NCBI GenBank assembly: GCA_012719855.1
Contig: JAAXZN010000040.1
Location: 44,633-108,632, forward strand
Direction: 5' to 3'
Length of the DNA: 64,000 nt
Source of the DNA: Serratia liquefaciens
GTDB lineage: Bacteria; Pseudomonadota; Gammaproteobacteria; Enterobacterales; Enterobacteriaceae
Numbering within the stretch: the first letter of the stretch is position 1; each line of letters opens with the position of its first letter. The notes under the pieces were generated by a model. The model was not told the DNA's origin. It did no database searches and saw nothing but the letters and a program-made list of their open reading frames with translations. Made by a program: the position numbers and the translations under genes. This document shows, piece by piece, positions 29,671 to 39,475 of this stretch.

Positions 29671-30233
29671 TGCGGCTTTGGGTAGCAGAGGCACCCTGTC
29701 AGATGATCGTTCACCAGCCCGCTGGCCTGCATAAAGGCGTAACAGGTGGTGGATCCGATAAATTTGAAGCCGCGTTTTTTCAGTGCCTTGGACAAGGCGT
29801 CCGAGCGTTCGGTTTTCGCCGGCACCTGGTTCAGTTGCTGCCAACTGTTGAGCTGTGGCTCGCCGTCGACAAAGGACCAGATGAAAGTGACGAAATCTTC
29901 CCCGGCTGCTTCCATCGCCAGATAGGCTTTGGCATTGGCGATGATGGCTTCAATTTTGCCCCGGTGACGGATAATGCCGCTGTCCTGCAGCAGCGTTGCT
30001 ATCTCCTTTTCATCGATAGCGGCCACCCGTTGCGGATCGAAGTTGTGAAAGGCGCGACGGTAATTTTCACGCTTTTTCAGCACGGTGATCCAGGAAAGCC
30101 CAGCCTGCTGCCCTTCCAGGCAGAGCATTTCAAACAGCTCGCGCGCATCGGTGGTTGGTGCGCCCCATTCCTTGTCGTGATACTCGAGATATAACGGATC
30201 TGCCGTCACCCAACCGCAACGTTCGTTGGTCAT
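29667..30233 (-). CDS. tag: DNA-3-methyladenine glycosylase I
   Basis: Removes 3-methyladenine from alkylated DNA in base excision repair. The 188-residue protein has the zinc ligands of the family (Cys in ERCGWV, His in YHDKEW, and the His/Cys of NDHLTGCLCYP) and the conserved LEGQQAGLSWITVLKKREN. ATG at 30233 gives MTNERCGW; the 21 residues upstream in frame are unrelated to other Tag proteins. tag-yiaC order is the same as in E. coli. Confidence 0.96.
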   Translation of the reverse strand: MTNERCGWVTADPLYLEYHDKEWGAPTTDARELFEMLCLEGQQAGLSWITVLKKRENYRRAFHNFDPQRVAAIDEKEIATLLQDSGIIRHRGKIEAIIANAKAYLAMEAAGEDFVTFIWSFVDGEPQLNSWQQLNQVPAKTERSDALSKALKKRGFKFIGSTTCYAFMQASGLVNDHLTGCLCYPKPQ

Positions 30234-30430
30234 ACTGACTGTCCTTGTGCTGTGTTTATTTACAGTAATCATTACCTGAAGTGATGAACTTGGCAAGCCC
30301 CTGATTGTTTTATCATCAGTCGGCTTGACGTGGGGGAAAAGCCAGCAATATTTACTAGATGGCCGGCAGGTAAAAAGGCCAATGATAAAAACGTATTTTC
30401 CTTCATTTGCTGGCTCTCAGGAGTCTATTC

Positions 30431-32419
30431 ATGCCTCTAAAAATAACTCGTATGCACCGTCCGGCGGTGCTTGCAGTGGCGATATTGTGCAGTATGACGA
30501 CCCCGGTGCTGGCCTATGATCAACTCTACGTCTTCGGCGACAGCCTGAGCGACACCGGCAACAATGGCCGCTTTACCTACGACAGCAATAAGCATCTGTT
30601 ATACGACGAAGTATTGGCGCAGCGCATCGGCGCGGCGTTAGTGGCGTCGGACGATGGTGGCAATAACTATGCTGCCGGCGGTGGCGTGGCGGTACCGGCG
30701 CTGAATTCGGCAGATAATACTCAGGATCAGGTACAGAGCTACCTCAACCGGGTCAATGGCCGGGCAGACGGTGACGGTCTGTATATACACTGGATTGGCG
30801 GCAACGACCTGGCGGCGGCGGCATTAAACCCGACGACCGCGCCGGGCGTGGCCTACAACAGCGCAGCGGCGGCGGCCGCGCAGGTTCATTCATTGCTGAA
30901 TGCCGGTGCCGGTACGGTGATCGTGCCGACGGTGCCGAATATTGGCTCCACGCCGCAGTTGATGGAGCTGATTATCCAGCAGGCGTTGACGCCGGTGCAA
31001 AACGCAGCGGTTCAGGCGGCTTACGCCACCCTGAATTCGCTGGCCACGCCGGATGACGCTTCACGTACCGAGGCTATCCATCAGGCCCTGACGGCAGCCG
31101 CCGCGCAGGGCAGCGCGGTCCCGCAGGTGCAGCAGGCGATCGCCGCGCAGCTGATTGCCGCTTATGACAGCCTTAGCGCGCAGGCGGCGCAACTGACCGA
31201 TTTCTACAACCAGAGCGAAGACCGCCTGTTGGCGCAGGGGAGCGGGAATATCGTTCGGGTCGATGTGAACAAACTGTTTGGCGAGGCGATGGCCAACCCG
31301 GCGCAGTTTGGCTTTACCAATACCGCAGGCATGGCCTGTCCGCCGGGCGTTTCCTCTGCGGTGTGCCGTTCTGCCATGCCGGGCTTTGATAGCAGCCAAG
31401 CCTACCTGTTCGCCGACCATTTTCATCCCAGCCCGCAGGCGCATCTGCTGATTGCCGATTACATTCAGGCGGTGCTCGACGGTCCTGCGCAGGTGGTGGC
31501 GCTGAGTCAGGCGACGGCGGCCATGGCGCGTGACAGCCGTGCTACCCTCGACAGCCGTTTTCAACAGTTGCGCAGTGGCGAAAACCCGCAAGGATCGCTG
31601 GGCGTGTTCGGAGGCTATGCCGGGCAGCACTATGATTATTCTTCCAATCTGGCGGCGGGCGATGGCAACGCCACCACCCACAATCTGACGGTAGGGGTGG
31701 ATTACCAGTTGACCGACGGCTGGCTGATCGGCGCGCTGATTTCCGGTTCCAATGACGATCAACAGCCCTCCAGCCGCTACGACTACAAAGCGCGTGGCCT
31801 GCTATTTTCCGCCTTTACCGCCCTTGACCTGTTTGAAAACGGTTGGGTGAATGCCGATCTGCACTATGCGACGATGAATTACGATGATATTCGCCGCAGC
31901 ATGCAGCTTGGGGCGTTAACCCGTACCGAAACCGGCAACACCGACGGCAAGCAATGGGGGGCGCGGATCACCGCCGGTTACGATTTCCCCGTCACCTCTT
32001 ACCTGACCACCGGACCGATGGCACAGTTTGCCTGGGATTACAGCAACGTTTCCGGTTACAGCGAAGACGGCAATGACAGCACCGCCATGCGCTTTAACGA
32101 TCAGACCTACCATTCGCAGATCGGTGCGTTAGGTTGGCGGTTGGACAGCAAGTTCGGCCTGTTTAATCCCTATGCCGAGGTGAGCTATCAGCATCAGTTT
32201 GGTGATGACGTTTACCGTGCCGGCGGTGGGCTGAAGTCCACGCAGACCTCGTTTACCCGCGACAGCGCCAGCCAGGATAAAAACTGGGTGGATGTGACGC
32301 TGGGGGCGAATATGCCGTTGACCGATCAGGTGGCGGCTTTCGCCACCGTTTCTCAGACCGGCGGCCTGAGCAGTGGCGAACAGTTTATGTATAACGTCGG
32401 GGTCAGCGCGCGTTTTTGA
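30431..32419 (+). CDS. estA: Autotransporter GDSL esterase/lipase (EstA type)
   Basis: A 662-residue type Va autotransporter. The signal peptide (MPLKITRMHRPAVLAVAILC...VLA) is followed by a GDSL hydrolase passenger with block I FGDSLSDTGNNGRF (Ser nucleophile), block III GGNDLAAAAL and block V DHFHPS (Asp-His). From about residue 390 on there is a 12-strand autotransporter beta-barrel ending in SARF. The enzyme is displayed at the cell surface and should hydrolyse esters. The ATG at 30431 follows AGGAGT; an in-frame TTG upstream is less likely. Single-gene unit, convergent with the next MFS gene. Confidence 0.92.
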   Translation: MPLKITRMHRPAVLAVAILCSMTTPVLAYDQLYVFGDSLSDTGNNGRFTYDSNKHLLYDEVLAQRIGAALVASDDGGNNYAAGGGVAVPALNSADNTQDQVQSYLNRVNGRADGDGLYIHWIGGNDLAAAALNPTTAPGVAYNSAAAAAAQVHSLLNAGAGTVIVPTVPNIGSTPQLMELIIQQALTPVQNAAVQAAYATLNSLATPDDASRTEAIHQALTAAAAQGSAVPQVQQAIAAQLIAAYDSLSAQAAQLTDFYNQSEDRLLAQGSGNIVRVDVNKLFGEAMANPAQFGFTNTAGMACPPGVSSAVCRSAMPGFDSSQAYLFADHFHPSPQAHLLIADYIQAVLDGPAQVVALSQATAAMARDSRATLDSRFQQLRSGENPQGSLGVFGGYAGQHYDYSSNLAAGDGNATTHNLTVGVDYQLTDGWLIGALISGSNDDQQPSSRYDYKARGLLFSAFTALDLFENGWVNADLHYATMNYDDIRRSMQLGALTRTETGNTDGKQWGARITAGYDFPVTSYLTTGPMAQFAWDYSNVSGYSEDGNDSTAMRFNDQTYHSQIGALGWRLDSKFGLFNPYAEVSYQHQFGDDVYRAGGGLKSTQTSFTRDSASQDKNWVDVTLGANMPLTDQVAAFATVSQTGGLSSGEQFMYNVGVSARF

Positions 32420-32437
32420 GTGTCGATGCCCGATCGC

Positions 32438-33778
32438 TTAGAGGGCCGTTTGCTGCACTTCCGGGCGGTTGGGCAGCGTGTTCTCGGCCACTATCTTTTT
32501 TTCCGGCTGTAGCAGCGTCATGCACAGCATGCTGCAGAAAGACACCACGGCGGTGGCGAAGAACATGGCGCCATAGCCGTGGTGCTGTGCCAGCCAGCCA
32601 CTCAGCATCGGCGCGGTGATCGAGGCAATATTGGCGATCGCCAGCGTCATGCCGCTGTAAGCCCCCACCGAAGCCTTCGGCGTGACGTCTATCACTACCG
32701 ACCAATACACGTTATTGACCAGCGCATTCAGCGCATTGCCGAGCGTCATCAACAAAATGATTTCGGTCGGCGTGCTCATAAAGGGGATCAGGACAAAGCA
32801 GGTGGCGGTCAGCAACAGGGTGACTGCCGCAAACAGGTTGCGCGCCAGCCGCAGGTTGCCAAAGCGTTTCAACAGCGCATCGGCGATGCGACCGCCGAGC
32901 AGCACGGTGAAGCAGGCACCGCTCCACGGGATCATCGCGACGTACCACAGCGAATGCAGGTCGTAGTTAAAAGTATCCTGCAGGTATTTGGGGCCCCAGG
33001 TCACCAACACAAAGGTGACATAAAGGAACGAGAAATAACCCAGCGCGTTAAACACCAGCGTGCGGTTGGTGAAAAACGCCCACCATGGCAGAGGCGTTTG
33101 TGCATTATCGGCTTCCTGATCGGCGCTGATGATGGCCAATTCGGCGGCGTTGACTTCAGGATGCTCCTGCGGTGTGTCGGTGAAGAAACGGGCAAACAGC
33201 AGAATGGCGATAAGCGAAAACAGGCCCAGCAGCATGAACATGCTGCGCCAGTCATCGGTCAGCAGCAGTAACCCCACGGCCAGCGGCGCGGTCAACAGAG
33301 AACCCACCTGGGTGCTCAGCAATCCGATGCCCAGTGAAAAGCCACGCTCTTTGCGCGGCGCCCAGTTGGCGATGGTTTTATTCATCAGCGCGTAGGCCGG
33401 ACCTTCGGCAAAGCCGAACATGATCCGCAGTGCGGCAAACCCCATAATGGCGGAGCCGCCGAACAGCGCCACGCCCAGCTCGCCGGCCCAGGCGGTAGCA
33501 ATCTCCAGCAGTGACCACAGCGCCCCGGCGATCAGCCAGACTTTTTTGGTGCCGATACGGTCGGCCAGAAAACCGCCGCACAGCGAACCGAACAAATAAC
33601 CAAAGCCAAAATAGCCCAGCACGGCGCCCAGCTGCGCCTTGTTGAAGTTGAATTCATGGGAGATATCGTTGGCGGCGAAGGAGAGCGCTCCGCGATCGAC
33701 GTAGTTGATCAGTGCAATGAAGAACACCATGGCGAAAATACGGTAACGATAGCGGCTGTCGGTTAAGGCGGTTGTCAT
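32438..33778 (-). CDS. MFS transporter of the ACS (sugar acid/anion) family
   Basis: A 446-residue twelve-helix permease. Family signatures are FFIALINYVDRGALSFAANDI, GFAEGPAYALMNKTIANWAP and VSFCSMLCMTLL. ACS relatives carry glucarate, galactonate or phthalate-like acids. No catabolic genes adjoin it, so the substrate cannot be inferred. It stands alone, convergent with the esterase gene and divergent from glyQ. Confidence 0.85.
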   Translation of the reverse strand: MTTALTDSRYRYRIFAMVFFIALINYVDRGALSFAANDISHEFNFNKAQLGAVLGYFGFGYLFGSLCGGFLADRIGTKKVWLIAGALWSLLEIATAWAGELGVALFGGSAIMGFAALRIMFGFAEGPAYALMNKTIANWAPRKERGFSLGIGLLSTQVGSLLTAPLAVGLLLLTDDWRSMFMLLGLFSLIAILLFARFFTDTPQEHPEVNAAELAIISADQEADNAQTPLPWWAFFTNRTLVFNALGYFSFLYVTFVLVTWGPKYLQDTFNYDLHSLWYVAMIPWSGACFTVLLGGRIADALLKRFGNLRLARNLFAAVTLLLTATCFVLIPFMSTPTEIILLMTLGNALNALVNNVYWSVVIDVTPKASVGAYSGMTLAIANIASITAPMLSGWLAQHHGYGAMFFATAVVSFCSMLCMTLLQPEKKIVAENTLPNRPEVQQTAL

Positions 33779-34041
33779 CAGCGAATCTCCTGAAAGGACG
33801 AATATCAGGACGCTAGCAAGGTTGGTGCCAGCCTGAGTGACGCCCTCGGGCCGGGGAATGGGGAGGGATTAAGACGCTGAACCGGTGCTAAAGAGGGGCA
33901 TTTGCCCTGTTTTAGTGCGTGAAAAGACCGCGCTTCTTTGATGATTCACACTTGTTGCGGGATTCTGGCTGTATATCTTACGGTCAACGGGTATACTGGC
34001 CCATCCCATTTAAATCCACTTGTATCGCGTGCGAATTCAAC

Positions 34042-34956
34042 ATGCAAAAGTTTGATACCAAGACCTTTCAGGGCCTGATCCTGACACTGCAGGACTATTG
34101 GGCGCGCCAAGGCTGCACCATCGTTCAACCCCTGGACATGGAAGTCGGCGCGGGAACCTCTCACCCGATGACGTGCCTGCGCGCGCTGGGGCCGGAGCCA
34201 ATGGCTACCGCCTACGTGCAGCCGTCCCGCCGTCCTACTGACGGCCGCTACGGTGAAAACCCGAACCGTTTGCAACACTACTATCAGTTCCAGGTGGTGA
34301 TTAAGCCATCGCCGGACAACATTCAGGAACTGTACCTGGGCTCGTTGAAAGAGCTGGGTCTGGATCCGACCATTCACGACATCCGCTTCGTAGAAGATAA
34401 CTGGGAAAACCCGACGCTCGGCGCCTGGGGCCTGGGCTGGGAAGTATGGCTGAACGGCATGGAAGTGACTCAGTTCACTTACTTCCAACAGGTCGGCGGT
34501 ATGGAGTGCAAACCGGTCACCGGCGAGATCACTTACGGTCTGGAACGTCTGGCGATGTATATCCAGGGCGTGGACAGCGTATACGATCTGGTGTGGAGCG
34601 ATGGCCCGCTGGGTGTGACCACCTATGGCGACGTGTTTCACCAGAACGAAGTGGAGCAGTCCACTTATAACTTCGAATACGCCGACGTGGACTTCCTGTT
34701 CTCCTGCTTTGAGCAGTATGAGAAAGAAGCCCAGTCGCTGCTGGCGCTGGAGAAACCGCTGCCGCTGCCGGCTTACGAACGTATTCTGAAGGCCGGCCAC
34801 ACCTTCAACCTGCTGGATGCGCGCAAGGCGATCTCGGTGACCGAGCGTCAGCGTTATATTCTGCGTATCCGCACGCTGACCAAAGCCGTTGCCGAGGCCT
34901 ACTACGCTTCCCGCGAAGCGCTGGGCTTCCCAATGTGCAAAAAGAACGAGAACTAA
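34042..34956 (+). CDS. glyQ: Glycyl-tRNA synthetase alpha chain
   Basis: Catalytic subunit of the alpha2beta2 bacterial GlyRS. The 304 residues start [20 protein letters not shown] and contain [20 protein letters not shown] and [17 protein letters not shown] at 34042 is chosen by this match; 41 in-frame upstream residues are leader sequence. A TATACT -10 lies at 33992-33997 with only a weak -35. glyS starts ten bases after the glyQ stop. Confidence 0.98.
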   Translation: MQKFDTKTFQGLILTLQDYWARQGCTIVQPLDMEVGAGTSHPMTCLRALGPEPMATAYVQPSRRPTDGRYGENPNRLQHYYQFQVVIKPSPDNIQELYLGSLKELGLDPTIHDIRFVEDNWENPTLGAWGLGWEVWLNGMEVTQFTYFQQVGGMECKPVTGEITYGLERLAMYIQGVDSVYDLVWSDGPLGVTTYGDVFHQNEVEQSTYNFEYADVDFLFSCFEQYEKEAQSLLALEKPLPLPAYERILKAGHTFNLLDARKAISVTERQRYILRIRTLTKAVAEAYYASREALGFPMCKKNEN

Positions 34957-34965
34957 GAGGCAGCC

Positions 34966-37035
34966 ATGACTCAACAGACTTTCCTGGTGGAAATCGGCAC
35001 GGAAGAGCTGCCGCCGAAGGCTCTTCGTTCACTGGCAGAATCCTTTGCCGCGAATTTTACCGCCGAGCTCGACAGTGCCAATCTCGAACATGGCGAAGTG
35101 AGCTGGTTTGCCGCACCGCGCCGTCTGGCGCTGAAAGTGGCCAACTTGCACGCAGCGCAGGCCGATCGCGAAGTCGAAAAGCGCGGCCCGGCCATTGCCC
35201 AGGCGTTTGACGCCGAAGGCAAGCCAAGCAAAGCGGCCGAAGGGTGGGCACGCGGTTGTGGCATCACCGTCGATCAGGCCGAGCGCCTGGTGACCGATAA
35301 AGGTGAATGGCTGCTGTATCGCGCCCATGTTAAAGGCCAGCCTGCGCAAGCGCTGCTGGCGGGCATGGTCAGCAATTCGTTGGCCAAGCTGCCTATCCCG
35401 AAACTGATGCGCTGGGGTAATTCTGACGTGCAGTTCGTGCGTCCGGTACACACCGTGACTATGTTGCTGGGTGAAGAACTGATCCCAGGCACCGTGCTGG
35501 GCATCGATTCTGCCCGCACTGTTCGCGGTCACCGCTTTATGGGTGAAGCCGAATTCACCCTCGACAACGCCGACCAGTACCCGCAGATCCTGCTGGAGCG
35601 CGGTAAAGTGGTGGCCGATTATGAAACCCGTAAGGCGCTGATCAAGCGCGATGCGGAGCTGGCAGCGCAGCAGCTTGGCGGCAAAGCCGATCTGAGCGAA
35701 AGCCTGTTGGAAGAAGTGGCCTCGCTGGTGGAATGGCCAGTGGTGCTGACGGCCAAATTCGAAGAGAAATTCCTGGCGGTGCCGGCGGAAGCGCTGGTCT
35801 ACACCATGAAGGGCGATCAGAAGTATTTCCCGGTGTATGACGCCGCGGGCAACCTGATGCCGAACTTTATCTTCGTGGCCAATATCGAATCCAAAGATCC
35901 GCAGCAAATCATCTCCGGTAACGAGAAGGTGGTGCGCCCGCGTCTGGCCGATGCCGAGTTCTTCTTCAATACCGACCGTAAAAAACGCCTGGAAGACAAT
36001 CTGCCGCGTCTGGAAACCGTGCTGTTCCAACAGCAACTGGGAACCTTGCGCGACAAGACCGATCGCATCCAGGCACTGGCGGGCTGGGTTGCCGGCCAAA
36101 TTGGTGCTGACGTTAACCACGCCACCCGCGCGGGCCTGCTGTCGAAGTGCGATCTGATGACCAACATGGTCTTCGAATTCACCGACACTCAGGGCGTGAT
36201 GGGCATGCACTATGCGCGTCATGACGGCGAAGCGGAAGACGTTGCCGTTGCTCTGAACGAGCAGTACCAGCCGCGTTTTTCCGGCGATGCGCTGCCGGAA
36301 TCGCTGGTGGCCTGTTCGCTGGCGATCGCCGACAAGATGGACACCCTGGCCGGTATCTTCGGCATCGGGCAACACCCGAAAGGCGATAAAGACCCGTTCG
36401 CACTGCGCCGTGCCGCGCTGGGCGTGCTGCGCATCATCGTTGAGAAAAACCTGCCGCTGGATCTGCAAACCCTGACCGAAGAGGCCGCGCGCCTGTACGG
36501 CAGCAAGCTGACCAACGCCAAGGTCGTCGACGAAGTTGTCGAATTCATGCTGGGCCGTTTCCGCGCCTGGTATCAGGAAGAAGGCCACGCCGTCGACACC
36601 ATTCAAGCGGTGCTGGCACGTCGTCCGACCAAGCCTGCGGACTTCGACGCACGCGTCAAGGCGGTCACTCACTTCCGTACGCTGGAAGCGGCCACGACGC
36701 TGGCAGCGGCCAACAAGCGCGTTTCCAACATCCTGGCCAAATCTACCGATACGCTGAACGATCGCGTTCACGCTTCGGTGTTGAAAGAGGCGGCTGAGAT
36801 CCAACTGGCAACCCACCTGGTGGTGCTGCGCGATAAGCTGGAGCCTTTCTTTGCTGAAGGCCGCTACCAGGATGCGCTGGTGGAACTGGCGGAGCTGCGT
36901 GAGCCGGTCGATGCGTTCTTCGACAACGTGATGGTGATGGCCGATGACGAGGCGGTGCGTGTAAACCGTCTGACGCTGCTGAGCAAGCTGCGTGAGCTGT
37001 TCCTGCAGGTCGCGGATATCTCCGTACTGCAGTAA
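34966..37035 (+). CDS. glyS: Glycyl-tRNA synthetase beta chain
   Basis: The tRNA-binding subunit of GlyRS, 689 residues, as in E. coli. It begins [20 protein letters not shown], includes an HD-like region and the C-terminal anticodon-binding DALR domain ([20 protein letters not shown]). Cotranscribed with glyQ and closed by a strong terminator. Confidence 0.98.
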   Translation: MTQQTFLVEIGTEELPPKALRSLAESFAANFTAELDSANLEHGEVSWFAAPRRLALKVANLHAAQADREVEKRGPAIAQAFDAEGKPSKAAEGWARGCGITVDQAERLVTDKGEWLLYRAHVKGQPAQALLAGMVSNSLAKLPIPKLMRWGNSDVQFVRPVHTVTMLLGEELIPGTVLGIDSARTVRGHRFMGEAEFTLDNADQYPQILLERGKVVADYETRKALIKRDAELAAQQLGGKADLSESLLEEVASLVEWPVVLTAKFEEKFLAVPAEALVYTMKGDQKYFPVYDAAGNLMPNFIFVANIESKDPQQIISGNEKVVRPRLADAEFFFNTDRKKRLEDNLPRLETVLFQQQLGTLRDKTDRIQALAGWVAGQIGADVNHATRAGLLSKCDLMTNMVFEFTDTQGVMGMHYARHDGEAEDVAVALNEQYQPRFSGDALPESLVACSLAIADKMDTLAGIFGIGQHPKGDKDPFALRRAALGVLRIIVEKNLPLDLQTLTEEAARLYGSKLTNAKVVDEVVEFMLGRFRAWYQEEGHAVDTIQAVLARRPTKPADFDARVKAVTHFRTLEAATTLAAANKRVSNILAKSTDTLNDRVHASVLKEAAEIQLATHLVVLRDKLEPFFAEGRYQDALVELAELREPVDAFFDNVMVMADDEAVRVNRLTLLSKLRELFLQVADISVLQ

Positions 37036-37118
37036 GCGGTTCAGTGGTGAAAAGGCGCCTTAGGCGGTAAGACCGATCGGTTAAGCCTCACGATTGGCGG
37101 GCATCTCCGGTGAGTATC

Positions 37119-37155
37119 AAAAAAGCTTCATCCATTCTTGGATGGGGCTTTTTTT
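37119..37155 (+). terminator. Intrinsic terminator after glyQS
   Basis: AAAAGC-TT-CATCCA pairs with TGGATG-GG-GCTTTT around TTCT and is followed by a run of seven T. It marks the border between core genes and the AT-rich fimbrial island. Confidence 0.88.
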
Positions 37156-37224
37156 ATTTTTGACGTTTGATAAATGATATTCATGAGATGAATATGGTGG
37201 GTATTATTTATAATGTATTGAAAA

Positions 37225-37494
37225 TTAATTTGTTTTTTGGTTTTTTATTCGCCATCTTAATGAGTTTTTAATGGATTTCGAGGTGCTGACCACCAAGTTA
37301 TTGCCTTCCAGAATAATTAGAAAATAGCGTGCCTGGTAGATACCCAACTGACATTGATCGGCAATTTCTCTGGTGCTTATCCATTGTTCTGGCGGCGTGT
37401 CAGGAGAGATATTTTTGAGGGTGCATAGCTGGGATAATGTATTCACTATTTTAGCCGTAATTAATTTCCTTTTCTTTTTTTCGTAACTTCTCAT
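37225..37494 (-). CDS. PapI/FaeA-like winged-helix regulator of fimbriae
   Basis: An 89-residue basic protein whose second half (STREIADQCQLGIYQARYFLIILEG) aligns with the PapI/FaeA helix-turn-helix, including the hallmark YQARYxLxxLE. PapI binds with Lrp at GATC boxes and competes with Dam methylation to switch pap pili on and off. The ATG has a strong AAGGA site. The gene is divergent from the fimbrial operon, as papI is from papBA. There is no PapB homolog next to it. Regulatory role is by family and context. Confidence 0.85.
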   Translation of the reverse strand: MRSYEKKKRKLITAKIVNTLSQLCTLKNISPDTPPEQWISTREIADQCQLGIYQARYFLIILEGNNLVVSTSKSIKNSLRWRIKNQKTN

Positions 37495-38103
37495 TGTGGT
37501 TCCTTCTTGTCGCCCATAAAGTCAGGAGTAAGTCACGCTTCTCATCTATAACCTAATGAAACTAAATGCTTTTCTTGCTTTTTAGTGATGCAGAAATGTA
37601 CTCGACCAGATGCCATTTGGTTGCTCGATTTGATGCATTATATCGATGAGTGGCGTTTTTTAGATATAAAATATCTACAGTATATTAATTTTTGGTTTTT
37701 ATTGCTGAATTATTATTTTTTTTGGATGTAAAGATCGTTAATTTCTTTTTTGTAGTACAAGCTCGAAATAATGCTGCGTAGTTGGTTCTCTATCGACGTT
37801 TTGTTTTTAATTATGGAAATACTTTGGCATTATTCTGTTGTCCGGATTGATGGGGTTTTGCTGTGTGAGTGGCGTTAAAACTGCTATTGCATGATTGCGT
37901 TAAACTTTATTGTTAAATAGAGTATTTAAATTAGTGTGTTATTCATATTACGAAAAACACTAACTCAATCTATCAATAAACTCTCGTTGTTGAGGGTCGT
38001 TCCACCTTGAAGTTAAAACCTTCACTTATCGACATGTAAATATACAGTTCGGGCTGTATCTACGCGTTTTTTTTCATATCCACCAAATAAAAGGAATTAT
38101 TTT
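37495..38103. promoter_or_regulatory. AT-rich control region of the fimbrial operon with one GATC box
   Basis: These 609 bases contain no gene. They are strongly AT-rich, which is typical of H-NS-silenced acquired DNA. The only GATC is at 37733-37736; on the minus strand it reads ACGATCTTTAC, matching the ACGATC core of PapI-dependent Lrp sites. ATACAG/CTGTAT (38042-38059) forms a small hairpin in the probable leader, and AAGGAA precedes the first pilin ATG. No flanking inverted repeats of a FimB/FimE-type invertible switch were seen. Confidence 0.55.
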
Positions 38104-38661
38104 ATGTTTACAATGCGTGCTATTAACTTGGCTATCGGCGCATCCCTGTTCTCGGTTGCTACACTGGCCTCTGCCGCAACAACGGTCAGTGGCGGTACTG
38201 TGCATTTTACCGGCCAGATTGTTAATGCCGCCTGTGCCATTAGCGCCGATTCAATGAATCAGACGATAAATATGGGGCAATTCCGTACGGCCAGATTCAA
38301 GGCCGTGGGCGATCGTTCTGGGGATGTGCCATTCCAAATCAAACTTTTGGATTGTGATACCAGTGTTTCCACCAAAGCTTCTGCGACCTTTGTGGGTGCT
38401 GCAGATGCTACCGATACAACCGTGTTGTCCGTCAGCAATATCAGCGGTGGCGGTGCAGGCTCAGCGAGTGGCTTGGGTATCGAACTCACGGACAGTAAAG
38501 GGCTCGTTTTAACGCCAAATGGCGTTGTGTTCTCGACGCCAGCAACCCTGACGGATGGCGCTAACGTGCTTAACTTTAATGCCCGTTATAAATCCACCAA
38601 AGCCAGCGTTCTGCCGGGCCAGGCAGATGCGGATGCTACTTTCAAAATCAAGTACGAGTAA
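38104..38661 (+). CDS. Major fimbrial subunit (type 1-like pilin)
   Basis: A 185-residue pilin. Signal peptide ends near ATLASAA; the mature domain has the disulfide pair Cys44 and Cys84, the donor-strand region TVSGGTVHFTGQIVNAAC, and ends with the penultimate tyrosine KIKYE typical of chaperone-usher pilins. First gene of the operon and separated by an attenuator-like hairpin from the rest, as expected for the most abundant subunit. AAGGAA lies eight bases before the ATG. Confidence 0.92.
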   Translation: MFTMRAINLAIGASLFSVATLASAATTVSGGTVHFTGQIVNAACAISADSMNQTINMGQFRTARFKAVGDRSGDVPFQIKLLDCDTSVSTKASATFVGAADATDTTVLSVSNISGGGAGSASGLGIELTDSKGLVLTPNGVVFSTPATLTDGANVLNFNARYKSTKASVLPGQADADATFKIKYE

Positions 38662-38815
38662 GACCCCAATAGATAGACATACCAAAATTAATTAGCGTTG
38701 CAGTCAGCTGGTAAAGGCACGGGACCCCCATGAGCTTGTTTGAACCAGTGATTGGGGGAGTGCATCTTGTCAGCAATACGGCAGCCCAAAATACGGGGTA
38801 TTAAAGGGATTGATA

Positions 38816-38840
38816 TGCCAGCCAGGGATGGTGGCATTTT
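38816..38840 (+). terminator. Attenuator-like hairpin after the major pilin gene
   Basis: TGCCA pairs with TGGCA, with an additional imperfect inner stem, followed by TTTTA. Another imperfect stem (CCCCCA / TGGGGG, about 38725-38760) lies upstream in the same 197-base gap. Partial termination here would make the first pilin more abundant than the assembly proteins. Inferred from shape only. Confidence 0.45.
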
Positions 38841-38858
38841 AGCGTCCAGGAGGTGATT

Positions 38859-39404
38859 TTGCACAATAAGGACAGGATAGCTGGGGTGCTCATGCTGTTG
38901 GTGACTGCCGGAGCGAATGCAGGTAATCGTCATCTTGTTATCGTTGATGGGGGGATCATGCATATGCGCGGTGTTATCACGGCGGCAGCTTGTACTGTTT
39001 CGGGTGATAGCGCCAGCCAGACGATCGACATGGGGCAGTTTCGGAGCAATCAGTTTAGCGGAGTGGGCAGCTATGCGCCGCCGGTAGGGTTTAATATCCA
39101 GTTAAGTGGGTGCAGCACCGCAGTCAGTAAAGAAGTCGGTATCGCCTTTCGGGGCGTGCCAGACGGCAAGGATCTTCAAGTCCTTAAGGCCGGAGAGGGA
39201 GAAAGCAGCGCAGCAGGATTGGGGTTGGCCATTCTTGATAGCAAAGGTGAAATCATCCCGCCTAATACCGAACCTCGGATCTTGGCGCCATTAAGCAATG
39301 GCGATATGACATTAAGCTTTATCGCGCGATATCGCGCCACTTCAAGACAGGTAACGGGGGGAAATGCCGATGCCTGGACATGGTTCACCTTATCCTATCA
39401 GTGA
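38859..39404 (+). CDS. Minor fimbrial subunit (pilin domain)
   Basis: A 181-residue pilin paralog of the upstream gene: GGIMHMRGVITAAACTVSGDSASQ and TIDMGQFRSNQF, a second Cys in LSGCSTAVS, and a terminal TLSYQ. The likely start is TTG at 38859, because a full-length SD (AGGAGGTGAT, 38848-38857) sits just before it; GTG at 38853 lies inside that SD. The signal peptide is short (IAGVLMLLVTAGANAG). Probably a tip or adaptor subunit. Confidence 0.85.
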   Translation: MHNKDRIAGVLMLLVTAGANAGNRHLVIVDGGIMHMRGVITAAACTVSGDSASQTIDMGQFRSNQFSGVGSYAPPVGFNIQLSGCSTAVSKEVGIAFRGVPDGKDLQVLKAGEGESSAAGLGLAILDSKGEIIPPNTEPRILAPLSNGDMTLSFIARYRATSRQVTGGNADAWTWFTLSYQ

Positions 39405-39475
39405 ATGATTATTCAAAATAAAACCTGCAGTTCAATGAATAGAATCTATAAATTCTGACAATAATGAGGTTTAAC

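Noticed and set aside
35029..36816. A 595-codon open frame antisense to glyS
   Set aside because: It mirrors the GC-rich codon pattern of glyS, has no ribosome site or recognisable domain, and glyS is certain. It is a shadow frame.
37495..38103. FimB/FimE-type invertible promoter
   Set aside because: No pair of inverted repeats flanking a promoter and no recombinase gene nearby; the PapI-like gene points to methylation-based control instead.
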